Source: Streptomyces sp. NBC_01498 (GTDB lineage Bacteria > Actinomycetota > Actinomycetes > Streptomycetales > Streptomycetaceae). From it: a stretch of 64,000 bases of DNA. The stretch lies in NCBI RefSeq assembly GCF_036327775.1, contig NZ_CP109598.1, positions 2,418,001-2,482,000 of the forward strand, read 5' to 3'. The translations under genes were made by a program, and so were the position numbers. This document shows, one piece after another, positions 31,544 through 39,414 of this stretch. The notes under the pieces were generated by a model, which was not told the DNA's origin, did no database searches, and worked only from the letters and a program-made list of their open reading frames with translations. The first letter of the stretch is position 1. Every line of letters starts with the position of its first letter.

Positions 31544-33352
31544 TCAGGTACGCGGGGCCGTCCTCGTCCGGAGGATTTCGACCAGGGACGCGTCGCGCCA
31601 CCGCTCCAGCAGGTGGTGGAAGGCGACGGCCCCGTGCGGGTAGGCGGAGGGGCCGTTCGGGCGGCCCTGGCCTTCGCGGTTGTAGTAGCCGGGGGTGCAC
31701 TCGGCGTGGAACCGCTCGTGGTCGGGGGCGTCCTCGGCCAGGACGGCGAGCCAGGCGTCCTCGGATTCGCGGGACGGTTCGATCAGGGCGTCCTTGGCCT
31801 CGGCGGCGGCGACGAGGGCGGCGGCGTGGACGGCCTGCTCGTCCAGCACATGGGTGAAGTTGACGCTACTGGCGTTGTGCAGAGAGCCCATCCGGATCAG
31901 GTTCGGGAAGCCGTTGCTGGTGAAGCCGTGGAGCGTGCGGGGTCCCCGCCGCGCCCAGGCGTGCAGCAGTTGGGCGCCGCCCCGGCCGTGGACGGGGAGC
32001 CTGCCTGAGAGGATGCCGGAGGTCCCGACGTCGAATCCCGTGGCGAAGATCAGGCAGTCCAGTTCGTACGCGGTTCCGCCGACCACGACGCCGCGTTCGG
32101 TGACACGCTCGATGCCGTGGGTGTCCGCCGTGTCGACCAGGGTCACGTTGTCACGGTTGAACGCCGGGTAGTACAGGTCGGAGAAGGTGGGGCGTTTGCA
32201 GGCGTAGCGGTACCAGGGCTTGAGCTTCTCGGCCGTCTCCGGGTCGGTGACGGTTCCCTCGACGCGGGCGCGCAGCTCGTTCATCTTGGCGGCGTCGGCC
32301 AGCTCGTACGCGGCTTCGAAGGCCGTCCGGTCGCCCCGGCGCCGGAAGCTCGGCAGGAGCTTCTCCAGCAGGCCCGCCGACGCGGTCCACCGGTCCGCCA
32401 CCAGATCCCGGTCCTCCGGTTCGCCGGAGACGATGCGGAGGTAGTTCTCGCGCCGGCTCCGGGCCCAGCCCTCGCGGTCGGCGCCGACTTCCCGGGCGGT
32501 GGTGCGGCGGTTGGCCCGTACGTCCACGGTGGAGGGGGTGCGCTGGAAGACGTACAGGTGCGCGGCGTCCTCGGCCAGCATCGGAATGACCTGGATGCCG
32601 GTGGCCCCGGTGCCGACGACGCCCACCCGCTTGTCCGCGAGGCCGGTCATGCCGCCCTCAGGGGTGCCGCCGGTGTAGGAGTAGTCCCACCGCGAGGTGT
32701 GGAAGGTGTGGCCCTTGAAGTCCTCGATGCCGGGAATCCCGGGGAGCTTCGGGTCGGTGAGCGTGCCGGTGGCGGCGATGACGTAGGTGGCCCGGAAGGC
32801 GTCACCGCGGTCGGTCTCCACGATCCATGTCTCGGATGCCTCGTCCCAGGTGAGAGCGGTGACCCCGGTCGAGAACAGCGCGTCGGCGTAGAGGTCGAAC
32901 GCGTCCGCGATCCGCATCGCGTGGCGGCGGATCTCCTCACCGGGGGCGTACTTCCACTCCGGTACGTAGCCGGTCTCGTCGAGCAGCGGCAGGTACACGT
33001 GCGACTCGATGTCGCAGTGGACGCCCGGGTACCGGTTCCAGTACCAGGTGCCCCCGACGTCGCCGCCCTTCTCGACGATCCGTACGCGCTCCACCCCCTG
33101 CTGCCGCAGCCGCGCCCCGGCGAGGATGCCGCCGAAGCCGCCGCCGATCACGGCGACGTCGACGGTGTCCCGGAGCGCGTCGCGCCCGGTCGGTCCCGCC
33201 ACGTACGGGTCGGCGGCGTAGTAGCCGAACTCGGCTTCCGCGGAACGGTATTGGGCGGCGCCGTCGGGACGGACGCGCCGCTCGCGTTCGAGGCGGTAGC
33301 GCTGCCTCAGTGCGGCGACCTCGTGGGGAGCCGGCGCGTGAGGGGTCGTCAT
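31544..33352 (-). CDS. Baeyer-Villiger-type flavin monooxygenase
   Basis: 602 aa. The FAD-binding Rossmann motif is GGGFGG (residues 70-75) in 'VDVAVIGGGFGGILAGARL', followed by 'GGDVGGTWYWNRYPGVHCDIESHVY'. The BVMO fingerprint F-x-G-x-x-x-H-x-x-x-W is at residues 212-222 (FKGHTFHTSRW). The second, NADPH-binding Rossmann motif is GTGATG (247-252). Such enzymes turn ketones into esters or lactones. Divergent from an SMP-30-like lipoprotein gene, with a TetR-type operator between them. The N-terminal extension of about 60 residues is typical of cyclopentadecanone/steroid-type BVMOs. Substrate unknown. Confidence 0.9.
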   Translation of the reverse strand: MTTPHAPAPHEVAALRQRYRLERERRVRPDGAAQYRSAEAEFGYYAADPYVAGPTGRDALRDTVDVAVIGGGFGGILAGARLRQQGVERVRIVEKGGDVGGTWYWNRYPGVHCDIESHVYLPLLDETGYVPEWKYAPGEEIRRHAMRIADAFDLYADALFSTGVTALTWDEASETWIVETDRGDAFRATYVIAATGTLTDPKLPGIPGIEDFKGHTFHTSRWDYSYTGGTPEGGMTGLADKRVGVVGTGATGIQVIPMLAEDAAHLYVFQRTPSTVDVRANRRTTAREVGADREGWARSRRENYLRIVSGEPEDRDLVADRWTASAGLLEKLLPSFRRRGDRTAFEAAYELADAAKMNELRARVEGTVTDPETAEKLKPWYRYACKRPTFSDLYYPAFNRDNVTLVDTADTHGIERVTERGVVVGGTAYELDCLIFATGFDVGTSGILSGRLPVHGRGGAQLLHAWARRGPRTLHGFTSNGFPNLIRMGSLHNASSVNFTHVLDEQAVHAAALVAAAEAKDALIEPSRESEDAWLAVLAEDAPDHERFHAECTPGYYNREGQGRPNGPSAYPHGAVAFHHLLERWRDASLVEILRTRTAPRT

Positions 33353-33417
33353 GTGGGGCCCTCGATCCTGGACGGTGGGACCGCCCCGGGTGGGCGGCGT
33401 CCGCTACGGTAACAACG

Positions 33418-33437
33418 ACCGGACAGTGGTGTCCGGT
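33418..33437. promoter_or_regulatory. TetR-type operator between BVMO and lipoprotein genes
   Basis: ACCGGACAGTGGTGTCCGGT is a perfect inverted repeat with 8-bp arms and a 4-nt spacer, 65 nt from the BVMO start and 110 nt from the lipoprotein start. The TetR gene at 34619-35221 is the nearest candidate regulator. Confidence 0.65.
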
Positions 33438-33547
33438 TGGTGTTCGGCGGGTACGGCGACATCCGGCCAGGGCGCGTCCGCGCCTCCGGCGCGCCACGTA
33501 CCCCCTGGTCAAGAGAGCCCCCGGTGGACAGGAAGAGTGATCCCCCC

Positions 33548-34567
33548 ATGCAGCGACTTTCGGCCCGATCTTTTGCCGCGCTCGCCACGATCGGCACACT
33601 GATGCTGACCGGATGCGGTAAGGAGAGCGGCGATCCCGCGCGGGAGACGGCTTCCGCGACCGCCGACCGGACCATCCGCGCGCAGAAGTTCATGCACCTG
33701 ACCGAGGTGCACGAGGAGACCGGGATGACCTTGCTGGAGGGTCCCGTGTTCGCCGGGGACGGCGGCCTGCTGGTCGTCGACGTCACCGCGCCCGAGGGCA
33801 GGCCCAAGGTCATGCGCGTCGACGTCAGGACAAGGACGTCCCGGTCGGTCCACACCGACGGCCGGGGAACGTACACCTCGGCGCAGTTCAGCCCGTACGA
33901 CGGACGGCTCTACCTCAGCGACTTCGTCCACGGCGAGATCGTGAGCCTGGCCCCCGGCGGTGGCGACAAACGGACGTTCTTCTCCGGCGAGGTCGACGGC
34001 GCGCGGATGAACCCCGACGACATCGCCTTCGACCCGGAGGGCAACCTGTACGTCAGCGACTCACGCGGCATGTCCGAGGGCGAGCCGCTCGGACGGGTGG
34101 TGCGGATCAGCCGTGACGGCGCGAAGGCCACCGTGCCGGCCGGGGAGCTGGCCGCACCGAACGGAATCTCGTTCGACGTGGACCACCGCGGACTGTGGTT
34201 CAGCGAACTGACCGAGAACCGGATCTCCTACCTGCTCCTCGACAAGGAGGGCGAGGTGACCTCCCGGCACACCGCCATCCGCGTCGACGGAGGAATCGCC
34301 CAGACCGACTCGATCGCCGTGGACGCGGACGGCAACCTCTACCAGGGCCTGCACGGGCGGGCCGCGATGGCCGTGTACGACAAGCACGGTGAGCGGCTGG
34401 CGACGGTCGAACTGCCCGCCCGGACCAAGGGGTTGGAGTCGGCGACGAACGTGGCCATCACACCCGGCGGGACCAGGGCGTACATGACGGTGAGCGGTCC
34501 CGCCGGGGGTTACCTGTACGCCTTCGACGCACTGGCGGAAGGCATCCGGCAGTCCAACGGCGGCTGA
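33548..34567 (+). CDS. SMP-30/gluconolactonase-like lipoprotein
   Basis: 339 aa from ATG 33548. The signal peptide ends in LMLTGC, a good lipobox, so the protein is anchored outside. The mature part is a six-bladed propeller of the SMP-30/strictosidine-synthase-like group: 'LLEGPVFAGDGGLLVVDV', 'SAQFSPYDGRLYLSDF', 'NPDDIAFDPEGNLYVSDSRG', 'PNGISFDVDHRGLWFSEL', 'DSIAVDADGNLYQGLHG'. The Glu of 'LEGP', Asn of 'APNGIS' and Asp of 'TDSIAVD' fit the metal-binding residues of lactonases. A BVMO makes lactones or esters, so a lactone-opening partner is plausible, although this protein is extracellular. Confidence 0.82.
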   Translation: MQRLSARSFAALATIGTLMLTGCGKESGDPARETASATADRTIRAQKFMHLTEVHEETGMTLLEGPVFAGDGGLLVVDVTAPEGRPKVMRVDVRTRTSRSVHTDGRGTYTSAQFSPYDGRLYLSDFVHGEIVSLAPGGGDKRTFFSGEVDGARMNPDDIAFDPEGNLYVSDSRGMSEGEPLGRVVRISRDGAKATVPAGELAAPNGISFDVDHRGLWFSELTENRISYLLLDKEGEVTSRHTAIRVDGGIAQTDSIAVDADGNLYQGLHGRAAMAVYDKHGERLATVELPARTKGLESATNVAITPGGTRAYMTVSGPAGGYLYAFDALAEGIRQSNGG

Positions 34568-34618
34568 CCACAGGGGCCTTCGGCGGTCGGCCGCCGTACG
34601 GCCGCACCTCGTCTCCGC

Positions 34619-35221
34619 TCAACCGCCGCCGTACGGCCGCACGGTTCCCACCTCGACGCCGAGCAACCGCCAGGCGGCGAGCGCCTGGTGTTCCCGTTTC
34701 TCGCGGGTGGGGCCGGTGACGGCCACGGAGACCATGGCGATCGCGAGCCCGAAGTCGTTCGCGGCGCTCAGCCGGTGCCCCTCGGGCAGGTGCTTTCGCA
34801 GGGCACGCTCGACGCGCTCGGACAGGGCCGAGGCGTGCGCGCGAATGTCGAAGCGGCTGCCCGCGCGGTCGGCGTGCAGAAGCCCGATGAACGCCGCCGA
34901 CTCCACGAGATGCCATGTCAGCACACCGAGAACGCCGGCGAAGGTCGCGTCCTCGTCCTCGGCGGCCTGCTCGATCTGCCGTACGTTCTCCTCCAGAACG
35001 GCGGCCACCGCGGCGGTCCGGTCCGGGAAGTGCCGGTACAGAACGCCCTGCCCGACCCCGGCCCGGCGCGCGATCGCGGACAGCGGAGCCTCCAGACCGT
35101 GCTCCGCGAATACCTCGCGGGCGGCGGAGACCAGAGCGGCGTGGTTGCGGGCGGCAGCCTTCGGCCCGTCGTTCGCGGGCCGCCGCCCGCCCTGCCCGGT
35201 CTGCCCGGTCTGCTCCGTCAC
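34619..35221 (-). CDS. TetR family transcriptional regulator
   Basis: 200 aa, starting at GTG 35221 with a weak ribosome-binding site. The HTH covers about residues 25-70 ('LVSAAREVFAEHGLEAPLSAIARRAGVGQGVLYRHFPDRTAAV'), and the remaining helical ligand domain is 'IEQAAEDEDATFAGVLGVLTWHLVESAAFIGLL...'. Convergent with the lipoprotein gene and close to the palindrome at 33418-33437, which it may bind. A 17-bp direct repeat (CCGCCGTACGGCCGCAC at 34591 and 34626) spans its 3' end. Confidence 0.88.
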   Translation of the reverse strand: MTEQTGQTGQGGRRPANDGPKAAARNHAALVSAAREVFAEHGLEAPLSAIARRAGVGQGVLYRHFPDRTAAVAAVLEENVRQIEQAAEDEDATFAGVLGVLTWHLVESAAFIGLLHADRAGSRFDIRAHASALSERVERALRKHLPEGHRLSAANDFGLAIAMVSVAVTGPTREKREHQALAAWRLLGVEVGTVRPYGGG

Positions 35222-35274
35222 CCCGGCAGGGTACCGACCGGGGTGCGGCGAGTGCGGGGCGCGTGCGGGGCCGG

Positions 35275-35658
35275 TCAGATCGCCTCGACGGTATCGACGG
35301 CATCAAGAGCCTCGATGGCCTCGAAGATATCGGCGTCCGTCTCCTGCTGCCAGGCCGGAAGGTCGGACCAGTCGGCGACATACCCGGGCTTGGGCACCTC
35401 GATGTGCTTGTGGATCTGCGCGATCCAGCAGGTGGCGACGAACCGGCCCTTCTGCTCGCGGGTGAGGTTCGCCGTGTTGCCGTCGCTGATCCTGACGAAC
35501 TCCCGCACCTGAGCACAGACGGCCGCTGCCGCCTGCCGCTCCCACTTCGGGGTGTCGTCCCAGGGGGTGATGTACCCGGGCTTGGGCTCCCCGGGGAAGT
35601 GCGTCTTCACGCCCGTGATCCACGCCTCACGGAAGACGCGGCCTTGTTCTTCGGTCAC
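35275..35658 (-). CDS. Internally duplicated small protein, unknown function
   Basis: 127 aa from GTG 35658 with AGAGGGG upstream. Residues 4-47 and 68-112 are two copies of one unit: 'EEQGRVFREAWITGVKTHF' and 'REQKGRFVATCWIAQIHKH', each followed by P-K-P-G-Y and then 'W-(D/S)-D-x-P-x-W'. Each copy looks like a helix followed by an aromatic loop. The C-terminus is acidic. It lies 25 nt downstream of the XRE/TPR regulator on the same strand, so the two are probably co-transcribed. I do not recognise the family. Confidence 0.65.
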   Translation of the reverse strand: MTEEQGRVFREAWITGVKTHFPGEPKPGYITPWDDTPKWERQAAAAVCAQVREFVRISDGNTANLTREQKGRFVATCWIAQIHKHIEVPKPGYVADWSDLPAWQQETDADIFEAIEALDAVDTVEAI

Positions 35659-35683
35659 GGTGGTTCCCCTCTTTGCCGGTTGA

Positions 35684-36988
35684 TCAGTGAACGGTTGTCA
35701 GCGCCGAGATTTGGTCGCTCAGATCCACGACGCGCTTGTCGGAACGCATCGGAGACAGTTGCCGCTGGAGACCGTCCAGCTTGCGCACCATGTAGCCCGA
35801 CTGCGTCTGTGAGGCGAGTTTCAGCGCCCTGGACGCGTAGCTGAGAAGTTGGTCGACGTCCCGCCTCTGGGCGCCGAGGGCTGCGAGGTCGGTGAGTACT
35901 CCGCTCCGACGGCGGGGGGATAGCGACTGGCCCAGGGCATTGGCCAGGGCTCGTTCCGCCAGATCGGGTCGCCCGAGCACCACATAGCACGTGCCTCTCT
36001 CTTCAGCGAGCCGCGAGCCGTCGAAGCGTAGCCAACCCCCGTTCTGAACGACGCCGTTGAGGGCGTGGACTTCCTCGGCGCGGTCCAGCGCGCGCTGGCA
36101 GGCGTCCAACTCGCCGAGTCCGGCGTACGCTTCGGCCTGCACCGCCGCCACCCAGTACCGAGTGGACAGTTGGCTGTCGCCCCGTTGAGCAAGCCGTGCC
36201 GCCGCTGTCAGCAGTGGCATCGCGTCCCTGAACCGACGTTCGTAGATACTCACGAACGCGTGCCGGACAAGCGCGCACGCCCACAGATCCGGGCTCCTCG
36301 CCTCGCGGCTGGCACCGCCCGCGAGGGTGTAACACTGCGCGGCGTCCGTGTACTTGTTGGCGTCGAAGAAGACTTCCCCCGCCAACTGGAAAAGGTCACC
36401 GGCAGCCAAGCAGAGTTGTCGATGCTCTCGGTCACTTCGAGCGTGTGTGAGGCTCCCCGTGACGCTGTTCAGCTGATCTCGAACGAGCGGAAGGGCGGCC
36501 TTCTTGGACGTCGCGCACGAGAAGAGCTGCCACAGGGACGAGTTGATCGCGGCGTACGCAGCGAGCTCTTCAGTGGCGGGTACGTCGCCGGGGTGGTCCT
36601 CGGCAACAGCGTTGCTCTCGACCGGAAGCGTCAGAAACGTCCCGGTGACGGTCAGCACCCGCAGGAAATCACGCCGAATCATCGCGTCGAGATCACCGGT
36701 ACCTAAGTAGTCGTCGGATGCCGCGTAACTCACCGCAGTCCCATGAGGGTCCTGCTTGGTCGGCCCCTCGGTGCACTCCGGGTTCTCCGGAGTCAACAAG
36801 GTGTCGAGCTCGGCCAGTGTCACTCGGAGCAGCGCGGACAGCTTCGGGCGGATGTAGTCGCGGGGAACGATCTCTCCTCGCTCCCAGCGTCCGATGGTCG
36901 ATGTGGCAACGCCGAGGGTCAGGGCGAACTCTTCCTGACTGTAGCCGAGCGCCTTTCGGCGCCGCTTCAGCTCGTGACGTGGACCCAT
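35684..36988 (-). CDS. XRE-family regulator with TPR-like domain
   Basis: 434 aa from ATG 36988 (AGGGGCAGG upstream); an in-frame ATG at 37039 has no ribosome-binding site. The Cro/C1 HTH is at residues 5-60 ('LKRRRKALGYSQEEFALTLGVATSTIGRWERGEIVPRDYIRPKL'). A linker with 'MIRRDFLRVLTVTGT' follows, then helical repeats from about 130 to the end ('AAGDLFQLAGEVFFDANKYTDAAQCYTLAGGASREA', 'AAVQAEAYAGLGELDACQRALDRAEEVHAL'). This is a common Streptomyces regulator type, often paired with a small ATPase, as here (divergent gene at 37206). Codon bias is slightly weaker than in neighbouring core genes, which suggests accessory origin. Confidence 0.85.
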   Translation of the reverse strand: MGPRHELKRRRKALGYSQEEFALTLGVATSTIGRWERGEIVPRDYIRPKLSALLRVTLAELDTLLTPENPECTEGPTKQDPHGTAVSYAASDDYLGTGDLDAMIRRDFLRVLTVTGTFLTLPVESNAVAEDHPGDVPATEELAAYAAINSSLWQLFSCATSKKAALPLVRDQLNSVTGSLTHARSDREHRQLCLAAGDLFQLAGEVFFDANKYTDAAQCYTLAGGASREARSPDLWACALVRHAFVSIYERRFRDAMPLLTAAARLAQRGDSQLSTRYWVAAVQAEAYAGLGELDACQRALDRAEEVHALNGVVQNGGWLRFDGSRLAEERGTCYVVLGRPDLAERALANALGQSLSPRRRSGVLTDLAALGAQRRDVDQLLSYASRALKLASQTQSGYMVRKLDGLQRQLSPMRSDKRVVDLSDQISALTTVH

Positions 36989-37027
36989 GCCTGCCCCTTG
37001 GCTCTGTTCGGAGACAACTTCCCAGGT

Positions 37028-37046
37028 CAGAGCGACCATTGCTCTG
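37028..37046. promoter_or_regulatory. Inverted repeat upstream of XRE/TPR gene
   Basis: CAGAGC at 37028-37033 and GCTCTG at 37041-37046 flank a 7-nt spacer, and the related TCGCTCTG recurs about 30 nt further on. It lies in the divergent promoter region and is a candidate autoregulatory site. Confidence 0.35.
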
Positions 37047-37146
37047 AGTATGCCTGATGAATGCACTGCGTTCGCTCTGGTCCGGATTAACGGCAGCAGA
37101 TTGCCTGGAGACACGTGCAACAAGGACGGCAGATGAGGAAGTCCAC

Positions 37147-37206
37147 ATGAACCAAAGGGCGGTACAACGAACCGCACCGGCCCGTCGGCCGAGGACGGCG
37201 GCCTGA
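37147..37206 (+). CDS. Possible 19-aa leader peptide coupled to ATPase gene
   Basis: ATG 37147 has GAGGAAG about 6 nt upstream, a better ribosome-binding site than that of the ATPase gene. It encodes MNQRAVQRTAPARRPRTAA, and its TGA overlaps the ATPase ATG by one base (TGATG at 37204-37208). This arrangement suggests translational coupling. It may instead be chance, and no protein evidence is available. Confidence 0.35.
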   Translation: MNQRAVQRTAPARRPRTAA

Positions 37207-37640
37207 TGGACACCCACCAGGATGACGCCGTCGTGTCGCGGTGGTGCCGGCACCCGCGGTGCGTCGGGCTCGCGCGGGAGGAGTTGCGGAAGGCCCTGGC
37301 GCGGTGGGGGCTCTCGCGGGTGGAGGACGCCGCCGTGCTCGTGCTGTCCGAGCTGCTGACCAACGCCGGACGGCATGCCCGGGTGTCGCCGGGGCGGGAG
37401 ATCGAGACCCGCTATGCGCGGACGGCCGGCCGGCTGCGGATCGAGGTGCACGACGCGTCGGCGGAGCGGCCGGAGAAGCGGCAGCCCGGGGCCGGGGAGT
37501 GCGGGGGCCGGGGCCTCGTGCTCGTGGAGGCGCTGGCGGACCGGTGGGGTGTCGAGGACCGGCACGGACCCGGCAAGGCCGTCTGGGCGGAGCTCGCCCT
37601 GTCACCCGTCGCACGTCCGCGTCCGCGTCTCGACGAGTGA
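37206..37640 (+). CDS. RsbW-like ATP-binding protein (anti-sigma kinase type)
   Basis: 144 aa. HATPase_c (GHKL) fold: the N-box is 'LVLSELLTNAGRHA' (E and N for Mg-ATP), and the G-box is 'CGGRGLVLVEALADRWGV'. It is short and has no membrane part, like the many Streptomyces RsbW/SpoIIAB-related proteins. Divergent from the XRE/TPR regulator, a frequent pairing. Its target (sigma factor or regulator) cannot be told. Confidence 0.85.
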   Translation: MDTHQDDAVVSRWCRHPRCVGLAREELRKALARWGLSRVEDAAVLVLSELLTNAGRHARVSPGREIETRYARTAGRLRIEVHDASAERPEKRQPGAGECGGRGLVLVEALADRWGVEDRHGPGKAVWAELALSPVARPRPRLDE

Positions 37641-37674
37641 CCCACGCCCGCGGCGGCACCGCACGCGCGGGCCT

Positions 37675-37718
37675 CGCAGGGTGTGCCCTCGCCCCCGTGT
37701 GCGAGGGAGCACCCTGCG
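37675..37718. terminator. Bidirectional hairpin terminator
   Basis: Arms 37675-37692 and 37701-37718 pair over 18 nt with two mismatches, leaving an 8-nt loop. It lies between the convergent ATPase and M15-like genes. Confidence 0.7.
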
Positions 37719-37746
37719 ACTGTCCTACGTCAGGCGGGAAGGCCGG

Positions 37747-38259
37747 TCAGCAGCCGCCGCAGTTGTGGTAGGTCACGTCCCAGTGGTTGACCTCGTTGTA
37801 GTACACGTTGCCCGAGCCCGACTGCCACTTGCTGCCGCCGATGGAGGTGAACGTGCCGGTGATGTAGTTGGTCAGGCAGCTCGACATGGCGAAGTCGAGC
37901 TTGTAGCCGTTCCAGTGGCTGTAGGTGCCCGACGCGTGGCCGGTCTCCGTGCCGCCGGTGACCGTCATGGCGCAGCCGGTGGCGCGCTTGAGGGTGATGG
38001 CGCCCTGGATGGTGGCGGAGTTGACCTGGTCGAGGGAGGTACAGGTCGGGTTGTTGCGGTTCGAGCAGCCGCCGCTGGAGCGGATGCCGATGCCGGCGCT
38101 GCTGAGCTGGGAGGCGGCGGTGGCGTGGCTGAGCTTGGCGAGCGCGCCGGCCGGGGCCTTGGTGTCGGCGGGGGCGGCCTGGGCGGCGGCGGGGAAGGAG
38201 AAGAACGCCAGGGCGACGGCGGAGGTGCCGATCGCGGCGCTGCGGATGAACTTGTTCAC
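37747..38259 (-). CDS. Small secreted M15-peptidase-like protein
   Basis: 170 aa from GTG 38259 with AGAGGAAAA upstream. Signal peptide MNKFIRSAAIGTSAVALAFF... ends near AQA (about residue 28). The mature part has six cysteines, the last in CGGC. 'YSHWNGYKLDF' gives H115 and D122 with the H-x6-D spacing of VanX/M15 zinc peptidases, and 'NEVNHW' gives E156-x-x-H159, matching the catalytic Glu and third zinc ligand. The distance between the two motifs is shorter than in VanX. If active it would cleave D-Ala-type or other peptide bonds in the wall. The family call rests on these motifs only. Confidence 0.6.
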   Translation of the reverse strand: MNKFIRSAAIGTSAVALAFFSFPAAAQAAPADTKAPAGALAKLSHATAASQLSSAGIGIRSSGGCSNRNNPTCTSLDQVNSATIQGAITLKRATGCAMTVTGGTETGHASGTYSHWNGYKLDFAMSSCLTNYITGTFTSIGGSKWQSGSGNVYYNEVNHWDVTYHNCGGC

Positions 38260-38630
38260 AGCAATTTTCCTCTGCGGTGGGGGACGGGGAGGTCAACTAC
38301 GCGCGTAGCATGGCCAGTTGCACCGAACCGCGCACAAGCCCCAACCCACCCTCGATGAGCATGGGTTGCGCCTTGTGTCGGGCGGCACCGCCGGTCACGG
38401 AGACAAGATTGCACATCTACGCGCGATGCGTAAGACGATGTCCGTCACCCCTGTGCAAAGTTGTGAGAACTCTTGCAGACAGCTGGTGAACCCCCGCGGA
38501 AAGCGGGGCTGTTCGGCTGTCCCATGACGGGGCGTCATCCGTACGGCGTACGGCCGTACGGCTTCAGCCATACCGTCCGTCCACACCGTCGCGGTCCCGG
38601 CACGGCAGCCGTGCGGCGGCGTCGGCCCGC
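38260..38630. promoter_or_regulatory. Intergenic region with imperfect inverted repeat
   Basis: No gene is convincing in these 371 nt. The sequence holds TGCAAAGTT at 38454-38462, a 5-nt spacer and AACTCTTGCA at 38468-38477, an AT-rich repeat with one bulge. A hairpin CCCCGC-GGAAA-GCGGGG at 38492-38508 lies beyond the end of the ClgR/PopR-like gene. The promoter of the M15-like gene must lie here. Confidence 0.4.
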
Positions 38631-39215
38631 TCAGGCCGCGAGCAGCACGCCCATCGCCTGGCCGTCGCGACGGCCGGCGTTCCGGTGCGGACGGCCACGG
38701 TGCGCCGGGGCCGAGGCCCGGGTGCCGAGGCGGGAGGTGAGCGAGACCGTCACCGTGACGGGCGCGGTCGACGTGAGGTCGGTGTGCAGGGCGCCCAGCA
38801 GGTCCACGAGGTGCAGGCCGAGCGCGCGGCAGACGGCCGCGAGCACCTCGGACGAGGGTTCCTTGCGCCCGCGCTCGATCTCGGAGAGGTACGGCAGCGA
38901 GACCTGGGCCCGGTCGGCGACGTCCCGCAGTGTCCGGCCCTGTCGCAGCCGGGCGCGGCGCAGCGCGGCTCCCACGAGGTCGCGCAGCAGCGGCTCGTCG
39001 GATGCGCCGGGCGGGCCGGGCCTGCCGGACCCGTACGAGCGGCCGGACCCGTACGGCCTGTCCGATCCGTCGGGTCCGGTGACCCGGCCCGCGCCACCCG
39101 AGTCGCCGCGTCCGAAGCCACGGTCCACGGCACGCACCTCGCGCCCCTCCTCGCCCGGCCCCGGTACCGCCCGTGGCAAGGCCCGTGGCACGGCCCTCGG
39201 GACTCCCTCACCCAT
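38631..39215 (-). CDS. ClgR/PopR-like XRE regulator
   Basis: 194 aa from ATG 39215 with GGGAGG 6 nt upstream. A Gly/Arg-rich low-complexity head (to about residue 75) precedes the HTH '[61 protein letters not shown]'. This is very close to ClgR and PopR, the activators of clp protease genes in Streptomyces. The C-terminus is MGVLLAA. ClgR and PopR are themselves degraded by ClpP through C-terminal alanines, so this end may be a degron giving feedback control. Divergent from the NB-ARC gene. The head is longer than in ClgR. Confidence 0.72.
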   Translation of the reverse strand: MGEGVPRAVPRALPRAVPGPGEEGREVRAVDRGFGRGDSGGAGRVTGPDGSDRPYGSGRSYGSGRPGPPGASDEPLLRDLVGAALRRARLRQGRTLRDVADRAQVSLPYLSEIERGRKEPSSEVLAAVCRALGLHLVDLLGALHTDLTSTAPVTVTVSLTSRLGTRASAPAHRGRPHRNAGRRDGQAMGVLLAA

Positions 39216-39414
39216 GGTTGCCTCCCGCAGCCGCACACCGGTACCGTCCGCCCCGCCGTCCGAGCGTAGGTGCCGGCCGCCCGCCCGGCCGGGGTTTCCG
39301 CCGGGGGCGTAAACCCCCCGGGGCCGGGTCACCACCTTCGCGGACCGCCTCGCGCTCCCGCGTTCCGCGCAGGACACTGGGCCCGTTACCGGATGTACTC
39401 GGAGGGGGACGCAC

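Noticed and set aside
38318..38527. 69-aa plus-strand frame between the M15-like and ClgR-like genes
   Set aside because: No convincing ribosome-binding site, runs through a hairpin and an inverted repeat, and shows no codon bias.
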